Below are positions 9,801 through 18,366 of a stretch of 64,000 nucleotides of DNA, piece by piece. The DNA lies in assembly GCA_002410505.1 (NCBI GenBank), contig DHSO01000022.1:1-64000 (forward strand), given 5' to 3'. The first letter of the stretch is position 1, and each line of letters starts with the position of its first letter. Below the pieces are notes generated by a model. That model was not told the origin of the DNA, ran no database searches, and worked only from the letters and a program-made list of their open reading frames with translations. Source of the DNA: Cloacimonetes bacterium UBA5284 (GTDB lineage: Bacteria; Cloacimonadota; Cloacimonadia; Cloacimonadales; Cloacimonadaceae). A program made the position numbers and the translations under genes.

Positions 9801-10396
9801 ATTATCAAAGCCAGGCATGGGATGGCGGATTGGTGGAAATGTCACTCAATGGAGGGGGATGGAGCTCGATCGAACCGGTTGGGGGTTATCCCAAAACTAT
9901 TTATAACAATCCCGCTTCTCCCTTTGCCTCTGGAACACCTGTATTTTCCGGCAATTTCGACTGGACTGAAGCTGTGTTTGAATTAGGGGATATCACCGGA
10001 GTAGCTCAGTTTCGCTTTGTGTTTGGCAGCGATGGATATGTTGCCGGTGAAGGTTGGTACATTGATGAAGTGATGGTAGAATCGACCAGTGCTGCGGAAG
10101 ACGTCTTCGTGACCCCTGCGACCGTCAGTTTGAAGCAAAACTATCCAAATCCCTTTAATCCTGACACCAATATCAGCTTCTATACACCCAAAGCTACGAA
10201 AGCCCGTTTGAGCATTTACAACCTGAAAGGCCAATTGGTAACCGAGCTGGTGAACCACGAAGTCCCTGCGGGAGAAAATGTGATCACATGGGACGGCAGA
10301 GATAGCAATGGAAAGCTTGTAGCCAGCGGTATCTATAGTTACAGATTGAAATGTGAGAATACAACGTTAACTAAAAAAATGATACTTATGAAATGA
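6815..10396 (+). CDS. Secreted C25 (gingipain-like) cysteine protease with T9SS-type sorting domain
   Basis: Encodes 1193 residues. A signal peptide (1-19) precedes a propeptide-like region (about 20-200) and a C25 catalytic domain (about 210-600). The catalytic histidine is predicted at H450 in LGHSN and the nucleophile at C486 in SQGCYAGSFD, matching the gingipain His and Cys motifs. Ig-like beta domains follow (about 600-960), then a jelly-roll-like domain with WHxSSQRNHTP, and a C-terminal NYPNPFNPxTxIxF / WDGRDxxGxxVASGIYxYRL domain of the FlgD-like, type IX-secretion sorting class. It should be exported, processed and anchored or released at the cell surface, where it degrades proteins, fitting an amino-acid-fermenting lifestyle. 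Its stop overlaps the sirtuin start (ATGA). Confidence 0.93.
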   Translation: MKSVFLTIALLMLSVVLAAGITYHYQMEQPVLLEKELGTVIRLNGTQSYSKPGEPDLPYFGYSLLLPESHEAVSVNIRREGPVVYQLKAIVAPAQRQYPFSHDIIEEKDKPNPEIYSSHEVYPKSPAKGLTTEFLSGHPIAFGAFTPFEYYPQSNELVFYKSIVVELDHEPGLRAMEATKLLKNDAFTARRLKQSVDNQSAVPTYRSVRTNGIEYLMIVDEAKFTNWQPLADLYSNQGLQVQMTAVSDIEESQNGSDLQEKIRNYIISIYETNPLRYVLLGGDTDLIPHRGFTVDMGSGGERDYDIPADMYYSSLDGNWNTDNDQYWGEEMEADLAPELAVGRICYNNDIEISNQINKIFLYQLLPVEDQITTAAFAGEWLWDGPTWGGDYMDEMIGGSSAHGYTTVGVPADWDITTLYDRTYGYSDAWGSSEIKPFLSEGANLVNHLGHSNTTYCMRLSNNNVTESGITNNGQTENYSIYFSQGCYAGSFDNRETSAGSYTADCISEKYTSIATSAAGMISHSRYGWGMQGSTNGASQYFHREYIDAIFGENIHELGYTLVDSKIDNIPFIYDNPVMYWVSYETNLFGCPVTRIWSDTPQNMTINMSSDWVVGLNSYVIVSDAPNGTIRIKLGEDLVYEGVSDDTGVFFVELEENLVPGNYQIYINAPNYYPYNQTVYVTATNMPYIICDQVTDSDEDGRIHTGDILHISTTIKNMGLVDQQDSGTITLSSASPNIEVMQGSYEFDSISAGDSLIVDSAFQIRVIGSFADNSQATLVFTSDYDGYETESYHRIHLAAPVLSLSSYSVTGSEMYVLPGDTASISFAVKNTGSGDALNPFLLVFADDPLLSTDIFELTLDPIIGGSTTTYYQVFDVHVSENAEIGTSLSLSYIISAENGNAIDGRFQVSIGAINYGFEPDSQEWVSEQLQPGFTNQWHRSSQRNHTPEGGWSMKFGGTGSAQYTSTGYGALVSPELAVNPGSALKFWHWMDAEDHDDYQSQAWDGGLVEMSLNGGGWSSIEPVGGYPKTIYNNPASPFASGTPVFSGNFDWTEAVFELGDITGVAQFRFVFGSDGYVAGEGWYIDEVMVESTSAAEDVFVTPATVSLKQNYPNPFNPDTNISFYTPKATKARLSIYNLKGQLVTELVNHEVPAGENVITWDGRDSNGKLVASGIYSYRLKCENTTLTKKMILMK

Positions 10397-11085
10397 AGAG
10401 ATACCTAGTTTTAACCGGTGCCGGAATCAGTGCTGAATCCGGCATCCGGACTTTTCGGGATTCCGGAGGTTTGTGGGAAGAACATCGTGTGGAAGATGTT
10501 GCCAGCCCTCAAGGATTCCAAAAGAATCCCAAACTGGTTTGGGATTTTTATAAAGAACGCTTCAAGAACAGTCTTAGCGTAAATCCCAATTCGGCTCATG
10601 AAGCCTTGAAAAGGATGGAAGATGCTCTGGGAGAGAACTTTCACCTTATTACCCAAAATGTGGACGGCTTGCACATAAAAGCAGGTAACAGAAGAGTATA
10701 TGAAATGCACGGTAGCTTGAAGAACTGCTTTTGTGTGTCCTGCCGAACCAGATATGAACTCGATGAGATTGATCTGAGCCAGGATGTACCTCTTTGTATG
10801 AAGTGCAAAGCTCTTCTAAGACCCGATATAGTGTGGTTTGGCGAAATCCCATATTATCTGTATGAAATAGAAGATAAACTAAAGAATTGCGATGTATTCA
10901 TCGTTGTAGGTACTAGTGGCACAGTTTATCCGGCTGCGGGATTTGTAATGACAGCAAAGCTTTTTGGCGCAAAGACCATAGCGGTGAATCTGGACCGACC
11001 GGATAATTTGGGTTTCATCGACGAATTTTTGCAGGGAAAATCCGGAGATTTGGTACCACCATTAGTAGAAAAATTGATAGGATAG
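10393..11085 (+). CDS. cobB: NAD-dependent protein deacylase (sirtuin, CobB-like)
   Basis: Encodes 230 residues. NAD-binding motifs are GAGISAESGIRTFR (9-22) and TQNVDGLH (87-94); the catalytic base is H106 in MHGSL. Four cysteines for structural zinc are C114, C117, C135 and C138. Y53 and R56 in FYKER match the Tyr-Arg pair that class III sirtuins use to bind succinyl or malonyl lysine, so desuccinylation or demalonylation is likely besides deacetylation. It removes acyl groups from lysines, making nicotinamide and O-acyl-ADP-ribose. The start overlaps the protease stop by four bases and the cyclase gene begins 5 nt downstream, so all three are probably co-transcribed. Confidence 0.95.
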   Translation: MKRYLVLTGAGISAESGIRTFRDSGGLWEEHRVEDVASPQGFQKNPKLVWDFYKERFKNSLSVNPNSAHEALKRMEDALGENFHLITQNVDGLHIKAGNRRVYEMHGSLKNCFCVSCRTRYELDEIDLSQDVPLCMKCKALLRPDIVWFGEIPYYLYEIEDKLKNCDVFIVVGTSGTVYPAAGFVMTAKLFGAKTIAVNLDRPDNLGFIDEFLQGKSGDLVPPLVEKLIG

Positions 11086-11089
11086 CATA

Positions 11090-13885
11090 ATGGATGAAGA
11101 ACTGTTCTTTGGCCCGGATTTCCTTAGCGAAGATGCTGAGGAGCAAAAAAAGAGTCTGCGGGAAGGCGAACTGCGCGAAGTAGCGGTTCTTTTTGCCGAT
11201 ATCAAGGGTTTTACCAATATATCCAATCTCTTCGAACCTGAAGTGATTCATGGCAAGATGGATGAGATCATGAAGATCTTTAGCCGCTGTATAACATTCT
11301 ATGGCGGTTTTGTGGATAAATACATGGGTGATGGCATAATGGCACTTTTTGGTGCTAAGAAAGCTTCCGAACAGGATACCCAACGCTGCATTCTGGCAGC
11401 AATAAAGATGCAAGAACAATTGAGGCTGTATAATAAGCTGCTCAATAGAGAAGCGGGTTTTGAGACAGTGGAACTCGGTTTGCGCATCGGTGTCAATACC
11501 GGGTTGGTGTCTGTCGGGAAGGTCGGAGAATCCAGGGAAGGTGATTTTACCGTGTATGGTCCACAGGTGAATCTTGCCAGTCGCATGGAAAGCAATGCTC
11601 CCGTAAACAGGATCATGATGCCAGCCAGAACCATGAAGATGGTGGAACAGATCTTCGAATTTGAAAGCCGTGGTCCCGTGATGGTCAAAGGAATGGATGA
11701 AGCCATCGATTGCTGGCTGGTGATTGGTCAGAAGTCTGAAAGTCACACGTCAGTAAGTACTACTTTTATCGGCCGGGAAGACGAATTGGAGCAGTTGGAA
11801 GATGCTTTCAGGCAATCTCAAGGGGCTGTACGAGTAGTGGGTTTGAAGGGTGATGCAGGAATCGGTAAAAGTAGATTGCTGGATGAGTTTTGCGAGGGGA
11901 AACCCGATACCCTGATTCTGAAGGGTGTTTGCTCTACTATCAGCCCCAGTCCCTTTAATCTCTTTACCAGAATTCTGGAAAACTACTTTCATATCAAACC
12001 GAGTGCTACCAGGAATCAGAAGAAAGAGCTACTAATAGCAGGATTGGAGCTATTGGGAAAAAACTCTGAAAATGCAGCAGAGATAATGGATTGTCTACCC
12101 CTGATAGCTTTGTTGATGGAGATCCGCATTCCAGATCCCCGCCTGGAACAAAAAGGAAAAGACCTGCTGAACCATGTATTGCGAGCGCTCGATATAGTGT
12201 TGCTGGCAATCATCCGACAAGCACGAAAGAACGAGCATGGGATTATACTGATTCTTGATGATGTTCACCTTGCAGATGAAGCCAGTGCCCAAGCCATAGA
12301 CTTCCTTCTGGACCGATTCCAGCAGGAGCAGATTCCCATACTGATATTTGCTCTCTACAGGCTGGATTACACTATACTCGAGTCCATCACCGGGCATCCG
12401 GGTTTCTCGGAAATGGAGTTAAAAGCATTCAGCCGGGATAAGATTACGCAGCTACTGCATTCTTATATGGGAAGCACAAAACTAAGCGATGAAACTTTAA
12501 AATTGGTGATTGATCTATCCGCGGGAAATCCCTTCTATCTGGAAGAATGGTGCAATTACATCGGCAATTTGCCCAAAGCCGATCTGGATGAATATCCCGT
12601 TCCCGGAAACCTTCATGCTTTGATCCTATCCCGCTTGGACAATCTCCCGCAAAACATGCGCCTGCTCTTGCATAAAGCCGCAGTAATCGGCAACGAGTTT
12701 TTCGTGGAAATTTTGCGGGAAGTGGAATCCATGCTGCGTGACTCTGTAAACTTGGAAAGCACTTTGGGTCAATTGGAAGAGCATTCTCTGATCATGAAGC
12801 TTTTGGGCTTTGACTTCTCCACATATTTCTTTAAACATATCACAACCCGTGAGGTGGCATATCAGACCCTGTTGCATCAAAACAGGAAAATGCTGCACGA
12901 GCTGACGGCGACGGCGATTGAAAGCCTGTTCAAGGATAACCTTGACGATTTCATATTTAGCCTGGCAGATCATTTTGTGAAAGCCGAGATGCCACAAAAG
13001 GCCATCCCATATTTGAAACTAGCCGTGGATAAGGCTGCCGATGTGTATGATAATAAGTTGGCACTGAAGCTTGGTCGAAGGCTTTTGGATTATCTGGATG
13101 ATGATAGTCAGAAAGCTGCTTTGATGGTCAAGTTAGCAGATATTCTATGGTTGACCGGGAAATGGGCTGATGCTGCGGAATATATAGACAGTGCATTTGA
13201 GATGGCTTCCCCTCAGAGCTCTCTGATGTGCGAGATTCATCGCTTCAAGGGTGTAGCCGCATTCTACAGCGGCGACTTTGAAGAAGCCTTACAGCAGTTT
13301 AAGGCTGGGGACAATCTGGCTACAAAGATAGATGATATGCTGCAAATATGCATCGCGCAAAGCAACTTGGGAATATGGCATCAACATCATGAAAAGTATA
13401 GTGAGGCACTAAGTTATCATTTCCGTAGTCTGGAGCTTGCCCGCAAATTGGGGGAGATTCAAAGAGAAGCAAAAACACATTCAAATCTGGGTTTGATCTA
13501 TCTGGAACAAGGAGAAGGAGACAAAGCGTATTCCGCTTTTCAAAACAGCCTTGAACTCAGCCGGACAAACCAGCTCATGAAGGATGAATCCATCGCTTTG
13601 GGAAACCTGGGCTGGACTTGCCTGAATCTGGATAAACTGGACGAGGCTAAGGATTGGTTAAATCAAAAGCTGGATCTGTCTACCAGGATGAACGACAAGC
13701 TGGAGATAATCAAGGCATTGGGAAATCTGGGAAACGTGTTTTATGAAGAGCGCGATTATGCTTCAGCTCTATCATATTATGAGCGCAGTTTGGCTTTGAA
13801 AGAACTTTTGGGAAACCGCCAGGAGATCGAACGGAGCAGGAATGCTGTGGAAATCTGTAAACAGAAGCTGGAGGAACAAGCCTAG
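11090..13885 (+). CDS. Class III adenylate/guanylate cyclase with AAA-type ATPase and TPR domains
   Basis: Encodes 931 residues. The class III cyclase domain (about 28-215) carries metal-binding D37 (FADIKGFT) and D81 (YMGDG), substrate-binding K77, T154 in DFTVYG, N161 and transition-state R165. Lys with Thr at the base-selecting positions is the class IIIb pattern, as in bicarbonate-responsive soluble adenylyl cyclases, so ATP to cAMP is most likely. Residues about 226-600 form a STAND-like ATPase: GREDE, Walker A GDAGIGKS at 254-261, Walker B LILDD. The C-terminal third is TPR repeats with NLGxxY motifs. No membrane segment is visible. The layout resembles soluble adenylyl cyclase but with one cyclase domain. 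AGGA lies 8 nt upstream of the start. Confidence 0.93.
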   Translation: MDEELFFGPDFLSEDAEEQKKSLREGELREVAVLFADIKGFTNISNLFEPEVIHGKMDEIMKIFSRCITFYGGFVDKYMGDGIMALFGAKKASEQDTQRCILAAIKMQEQLRLYNKLLNREAGFETVELGLRIGVNTGLVSVGKVGESREGDFTVYGPQVNLASRMESNAPVNRIMMPARTMKMVEQIFEFESRGPVMVKGMDEAIDCWLVIGQKSESHTSVSTTFIGREDELEQLEDAFRQSQGAVRVVGLKGDAGIGKSRLLDEFCEGKPDTLILKGVCSTISPSPFNLFTRILENYFHIKPSATRNQKKELLIAGLELLGKNSENAAEIMDCLPLIALLMEIRIPDPRLEQKGKDLLNHVLRALDIVLLAIIRQARKNEHGIILILDDVHLADEASAQAIDFLLDRFQQEQIPILIFALYRLDYTILESITGHPGFSEMELKAFSRDKITQLLHSYMGSTKLSDETLKLVIDLSAGNPFYLEEWCNYIGNLPKADLDEYPVPGNLHALILSRLDNLPQNMRLLLHKAAVIGNEFFVEILREVESMLRDSVNLESTLGQLEEHSLIMKLLGFDFSTYFFKHITTREVAYQTLLHQNRKMLHELTATAIESLFKDNLDDFIFSLADHFVKAEMPQKAIPYLKLAVDKAADVYDNKLALKLGRRLLDYLDDDSQKAALMVKLADILWLTGKWADAAEYIDSAFEMASPQSSLMCEIHRFKGVAAFYSGDFEEALQQFKAGDNLATKIDDMLQICIAQSNLGIWHQHHEKYSEALSYHFRSLELARKLGEIQREAKTHSNLGLIYLEQGEGDKAYSAFQNSLELSRTNQLMKDESIALGNLGWTCLNLDKLDEAKDWLNQKLDLSTRMNDKLEIIKALGNLGNVFYEERDYASALSYYERSLALKELLGNRQEIERSRNAVEICKQKLEEQA

Positions 13886-14763
13886 GAACCGCTTTTCTGC
13901 AACAGGTTTGAGCCCACTATCAGCACCAGCCCGATGATCGTAGCCATATGAATGCTCTCCTTCAAGATTCCGGAGATCAAGAACATGGATAGAAAGGGAC
14001 TGAGGAATATCAGGTTCGATATCGCCGCAGTGTTCTTGGTAAGCTGTAATGCCTTGAGCCATAGTATGAAAGTGAGACCCATTTCAAAGATTCCTATCCA
14101 TACTGCCAGCAATAATGCTGGACCCAAGATAAAATCTGCATGGAAGAGAGAAATTCTGCCAATGATCACATGAAGCATTATGAACAAGGTGCCCACATAG
14201 AAATTGTAGAAGAGCTTAACTGTATTTGTGCGAGTGTCTTTCAAGCTTACTATCCAATATAAAGCCCATATAATCGATGAACCAAGAGCTAAAGAAGTTC
14301 CGATCGGATCGCTGAAATCCAGAGATAGTATTCTTCCTTTGGTGGATATCAGCAATACGCCAGTGAAGCTGATCAGTAGTGCTACAAGATCTTTCCGTCT
14401 GAAACGTTCCCCACATAAGATCATTGAGAATAGGGGAAGAACCAATGCCCAAGTGTAGTTTAGAGATTGTGCTTCCTGAGCACGAAGACGCGAATATGCA
14501 GTGAAGAGAATCACATAGTATAGATAGGGATTCAAAAAACCCGCCGGGATCGATCGATAGATATTTCTACTGAAAGATCGAAAACAATCCTGTTGTACAA
14601 CAGCATTGTATAGAGCCAGAAATGCAGTGGCGACTATTGAAGATAGCAGCAACAAACCTACAGGGCTCAAATGCACTAAGGCCAGCTTGAATGCCGTGGA
14701 TACACTACTCCATGCCAGAATGGCAAATCCCGCGTAGATATAACTCTTTGTATGGTTTTTCAT
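13882..14763 (-). CDS. EamA/DMT-family transporter
   Basis: Encodes 293 residues with about ten hydrophobic helices in two EamA repeats, the drug/metabolite exporter fold. The first repeat begins IYAGFAILAWSSVSTAFKLAL and the second SLALGSSIIWALYWIVS. Substrates of this family include amino acids and nucleosides; none can be assigned here. No Shine-Dalgarno sequence is visible, and the ATG follows only 5 nt after the U-tract of the terminator of the upstream TPR lipoprotein gene. It converges on the cyclase gene, the two TAG stops sharing CTAG at 13882-13885. Confidence 0.9.
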   Translation of the reverse strand: MKNHTKSYIYAGFAILAWSSVSTAFKLALVHLSPVGLLLLSSIVATAFLALYNAVVQQDCFRSFSRNIYRSIPAGFLNPYLYYVILFTAYSRLRAQEAQSLNYTWALVLPLFSMILCGERFRRKDLVALLISFTGVLLISTKGRILSLDFSDPIGTSLALGSSIIWALYWIVSLKDTRTNTVKLFYNFYVGTLFIMLHVIIGRISLFHADFILGPALLLAVWIGIFEMGLTFILWLKALQLTKNTAAISNLIFLSPFLSMFLISGILKESIHMATIIGLVLIVGSNLLQKSGS

Positions 14764-14768
14764 GGTAC

Positions 14769-14795
14769 AAAAAAAAAGGGGTGATAAGCACCCCT
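14769..14795 (-). terminator. Rho-independent terminator of the TPR lipoprotein gene
   Basis: A 7-bp GC-rich stem (14777-14783 with 14789-14795) and a five-base loop, followed on the minus strand by a long T-run (14777-14769, one interruption beyond). It lies 18 nt after the lipoprotein stop and just before the EamA start. Confidence 0.85.
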
Positions 14796-14813
14796 ATCTA
14801 AGCCTGTGAAAAG

Positions 14814-15902
14814 CTATTCTCTCATGGACTGTAAGATCCTGGTAAAGGTTTGCTGCAAAGAAGTGTTCTCTGTTTTAGCAGCACCGAGAATGATGAATTG
14901 GACCGCATCCTCACTGGTGTTGTCCCATTGATACCATGCTTGTGCATAGCTTACCATGTCTTCATACTGTTCAAGATCATTGAGTATCATGCAGAGCTGA
15001 GCGTAGTCGTTTTGATTGGATCTGAGATTGATAAGCTGTTTCAGATATCTCACTGTGAGTTCTTTATTGTCTGTACGGAAAGCGATATCTTTGGCATTCT
15101 GAATGATATCCTCATCACCGGGTTTTAGATCTAACGCGGCTTGAATACTCTCGAGTGCTTTCGTGTAGTTTTCCATCTCATAATAAGCGTAGGAGAGGTT
15201 CATGAGGTTGTCCGTATTTGCGGGAGCTTTCACTCTGGCTTTTTCAAAAAACTTTACAGCTTCACTATAGTTTTTCATATTGAAATAGAAAGCTCCAGTC
15301 TCCAGAAAGTAATCCAGATTATCAGGATCCTGTTCGATGAGGCTCAAGAGAATCTCTTCGGCTTTGGCATCATCCTTCAATTCCTTCTGATAAATATCTT
15401 TGAGGCGGATCATAGGTTCATATCGTTCAGGATTGAGTTCGTGAGCAAGTTCAAATATTTCCATGGCTTCCTGAGTGTTACCAGCTGTAACAGCAGCGTC
15501 ACCGGCCCGGTATATCCTGGTCCAAGCCCCATCACGACGGCGGGTCATGTCTCTGATATCAAGCTTTTCTTCATTGCTGAGTTCTTCATAACCAGCATAT
15601 ATTGCCAGAGCTTTGTTGTAGTACTCATAAGCTTCTTCATTGTATTGTACTGCCTTGTCTGGGAAGTTCTCACCTTTATGCAGACTGATATCTGCCACAC
15701 GGCGCAAGGATAGTGCATGATCAGGGTGTTCTGCCAAAACTTTACGATAAAATTCTTCAGCTTTCTCCACATTCTGCTGCGCGTAATATACACCTGCGGT
15801 TTTGGCATTCACATTTGCCTGGGGGCTCAGTTTCTGCCTGGCACCACTGCATGCGCCCAGACCTATTGCCAGAGCCAGCAAGACTATAATGAGTTTTCTC
15901 AT
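14814..15902 (-). CDS. TPR-repeat lipoprotein
   Basis: Encodes 362 residues. The N-terminus MRKLIIVLLALAIGLGAC is a lipoprotein signal with lipobox LGAC and lipidated C18, so the protein is anchored in the inner or outer membrane facing the periplasm. The remainder is about eight tetratricopeptide repeats (for example AGVYYAQQNVEKAEEFYRKVL and LSYAYYEMENYTKALESIQAAL). Such proteins act as periplasmic scaffolds; no partner can be named from neighbours. AGGAG lies 7 nt before the start. Confidence 0.88.
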   Translation of the reverse strand: MRKLIIVLLALAIGLGACSGARQKLSPQANVNAKTAGVYYAQQNVEKAEEFYRKVLAEHPDHALSLRRVADISLHKGENFPDKAVQYNEEAYEYYNKALAIYAGYEELSNEEKLDIRDMTRRRDGAWTRIYRAGDAAVTAGNTQEAMEIFELAHELNPERYEPMIRLKDIYQKELKDDAKAEEILLSLIEQDPDNLDYFLETGAFYFNMKNYSEAVKFFEKARVKAPANTDNLMNLSYAYYEMENYTKALESIQAALDLKPGDEDIIQNAKDIAFRTDNKELTVRYLKQLINLRSNQNDYAQLCMILNDLEQYEDMVSYAQAWYQWDNTSEDAVQFIILGAAKTENTSLQQTFTRILQSMRE

Positions 15903-15932
15903 AAGGAATCTCCTGTGCTATTCTTTTCTTTC

Positions 15933-15961
15933 AATAAAAAATGCAAGGCAGATTAAGTCAA
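15933..15961 (-). promoter_or_regulatory. Predicted sigma-70-type promoter for the TPR lipoprotein gene
   Basis: On the minus strand a TTGACT -35 box (15961-15956) and a TTTATT -10 box (15938-15933) are separated by 17 nt, about 30 nt upstream of the start codon. Confidence 0.55.
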
Positions 15962-16142
15962 GACCTTTTTCACAAACTATATCGAGGTTATTATTGATGA
16001 ATTCATATCTTCAAGCATTGCAACAAGATAATCAGAACTCGGTATGGCCATGCATTTTTATTCTTGACGAATGCTACGGAGTCTCTAGATTGACACAAAA
16101 ATAACCTTTAATCAACGCCAGTGAGCTTGAAAGGAGCAACAG

Positions 16143-17075
16143 ATGAACCCTCAATTCTTAGGTCGCAACGTTTACGATTTGGACGATTACTCACGTGAAG
16201 AGATCATGTACATTCTAGAAGCTGCCAAGGGCATGAAAGAAATCAATACGCGTGAATACAAAAAAATCCCCACACTTCGCGGTAAAACTATCTGCACACT
16301 ATTCGTGGAAAACAGCACTCGTACCCGCATGAGTTTCGAGCTTGCCGCAAATCGGCTTTCCGCCGATGTTGTCAGTTTTCAAGCTAGTGTTTCCGCACTA
16401 CAAAAAGGTGAAAGCCTGCAAGACACTGTATACACTCTGAACGCAATGGGGATAGATCTCTATTGCATACGCCACAGCTCGCCGGGTAGTCCTCAATTAG
16501 TGCACAAATATTCTCAAAAACCGGTTATAAACGGAGGAGATGGACGTCACGCTCATCCCACTCAAGCCTTGCTAGATATCTTCTCGATCTGGGAAAAGCT
16601 GGGGAATTTGAAGGGATTGAATATTACGATCGTGGGAGATATTCTTCATAGCCGTGTAGTTCGCTCCAATCTCATCGGAATGCGTAAACTGGGCGCAAAA
16701 GTGACAGTATGTGGCCCCAAGACCCTGATGCCCGGAAACATGGAAAATGTATATGATTGCATCGTGGAATACGATCTGGGGCGGGCACTTTACAAGGCGG
16801 ACGTGGTTATGGGCCTCCGTATGCAATTGGAGCGCATGACCGAAGGTCTATTCCCCAGTTTGGAAGAATATAGCAAACACTATGTGTTGTCCAAAGATAC
16901 TCTGAAATATGCAAAAGCAAATGCATTGATCATGCACCCCGGCCCAATGAATCGCGGCGTCGAGATTCTTCCTGAGATAGCTGATAGCAAACAAAGTGTG
17001 ATTGTGGAACAGGTAGCAAACGGGGTAGCAGTACGCATGGCCCTCATGTTCCTGATCCTGGGCGGCAAAGCTTGA
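16143..17075 (+). CDS. pyrB: Aspartate carbamoyltransferase catalytic chain
   Basis: Encodes 310 residues, the usual length. It condenses carbamoyl phosphate and aspartate in the first committed step of pyrimidine synthesis. STRTR is at 58-62, the KGES loop at about 88-91 and HPTQ at 138-141; HPGPMNRG near the C-terminus binds aspartate. No regulatory chain (pyrI) is adjacent. AAGGAG lies 7 nt upstream of the start. First gene of a four-gene operon, 19 nt before pyrC. Confidence 0.97.
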   Translation: MNPQFLGRNVYDLDDYSREEIMYILEAAKGMKEINTREYKKIPTLRGKTICTLFVENSTRTRMSFELAANRLSADVVSFQASVSALQKGESLQDTVYTLNAMGIDLYCIRHSSPGSPQLVHKYSQKPVINGGDGRHAHPTQALLDIFSIWEKLGNLKGLNITIVGDILHSRVVRSNLIGMRKLGAKVTVCGPKTLMPGNMENVYDCIVEYDLGRALYKADVVMGLRMQLERMTEGLFPSLEEYSKHYVLSKDTLKYAKANALIMHPGPMNRGVEILPEIADSKQSVIVEQVANGVAVRMALMFLILGGKA

Positions 17076-17094
17076 AGAACAAGGAGAAACAAAG

Positions 17095-18366
17095 ATGAAA
17101 ACTATAATAAAAAATGCTCGCGTTTACATGGACGGAAAGCTTCTGAAAAGAGAGCTATTGATAGATGGTAAAAAGATTGCCCTGATCGCTGAAAAGATTA
17201 AGGACAAAGCGGATAAAACGATCGATGCCGCCGGAGCAGCTGTTTTTCCCGGATTCATCGATTTACATGCTCATTTGAGGGACCCGGGCCAGACCTACAA
17301 AGAAGACATAGTAAGCGCTACGAAAAGCGCAGCCAAAGGCGGATTCACAGCTGTCTGCGCAATGCCAAACACAGAGCCGGTAACGGATAATATCGCATCT
17401 GTGGAATACATCCAACTGCGCGCCAAAGAACATGGAAGTGCCAAGGTGTATGTGATCGGAGCTCTCACCAAACAGAGTATGGGCGAGGAGATCAGTGAAA
17501 TGGCAACCATGAAATCCGGAGGCATCGTAGGAGTAAGTGACGATGGTAAATGTGTGCAAAACGCTCGCTTGATGCTATCCTGTTTGCGTTATGCGGCCAA
17601 TTTTGATATTCCGGTGATCGTTCATCCTGAGGACTATGCCCTGGCCGGCAAAGGACAGATTCACTCCGGTAGGATATCAACTAAGATCGGACTCTCCGGC
17701 ATCACGGCATTGGCCGAAGAAGTGATGATTGCTCGCGATATTATGCTTGCAGAAAGCGCGGGAGCTCGCCTGCATATAGCCCATATCTCCACTGCCAGAT
17801 CCCTGGAATTGGTGCGCAGCGCGAAAGAGCGGGGATTGCGAGTTACTTGTGAAGTAACTCCCCACCACCTGGTTCTAAACGAGGAGGCTTGTGAGACATT
17901 CGACACAAACACCAAAATGAAACCCCCGCTCAGAAGCGAAAGTGACCGTCTGGCATGCGTTGCTGCTCTGAAGAATGGGCTGATAGATTGTATTGCCACG
18001 GATCACGCGCCTCACGCGGATTTCGAAAAAGAACGAGAGTTTGATCATGCACCTTTTGGCATCATCGGCTTCGAAACCGCCTTTGCTGTCTTATATGAGA
18101 ATCTTGTCCTCACAAAGCAGATCAGCCTTGCCAATCTGGTTGATGACCTCAGCAAAAATCCTGCTAAAGTATTGAATCTTCCCGGAGGAACACTGAAGGA
18201 AGGTGCACCTGCAGACCTTTGCATCATTGATCTGAAGGGCCATACTACTTTTGATAGAGATAGCATAGTGTCCAAAAGCAAAAACACACCATGGCTGGAT
18301 AAAACACTAGCAACGAGAGTTAAATACACATTTATGAACGGAAAAATAAGCTATCAGGATGAATAA
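17095..18366 (+). CDS. pyrC: Dihydroorotase
   Basis: Encodes 423 residues of the class I (amidohydrolase) type. It cyclises carbamoyl aspartate to dihydroorotate. The metal-binding HAHLRDPG motif has H58 and H60; further metal ligands sit in IVHPED and LHIAHIST, and the catalytic aspartate in ATDHAPH. It ends directly against pyrK, whose ATG follows the TAA with no gap. Confidence 0.97.
   Translation: MKTIIKNARVYMDGKLLKRELLIDGKKIALIAEKIKDKADKTIDAAGAAVFPGFIDLHAHLRDPGQTYKEDIVSATKSAAKGGFTAVCAMPNTEPVTDNIASVEYIQLRAKEHGSAKVYVIGALTKQSMGEEISEMATMKSGGIVGVSDDGKCVQNARLMLSCLRYAANFDIPVIVHPEDYALAGKGQIHSGRISTKIGLSGITALAEEVMIARDIMLAESAGARLHIAHISTARSLELVRSAKERGLRVTCEVTPHHLVLNEEACETFDTNTKMKPPLRSESDRLACVAALKNGLIDCIATDHAPHADFEKEREFDHAPFGIIGFETAFAVLYENLVLTKQISLANLVDDLSKNPAKVLNLPGGTLKEGAPADLCIIDLKGHTTFDRDSIVSKSKNTPWLDKTLATRVKYTFMNGKISYQDE

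Noticed and set aside
16064..16118. Two TTGAC(A/G) words as a pyrB promoter
   Set aside because: Neither has a credible -10 box 16-18 nt downstream.
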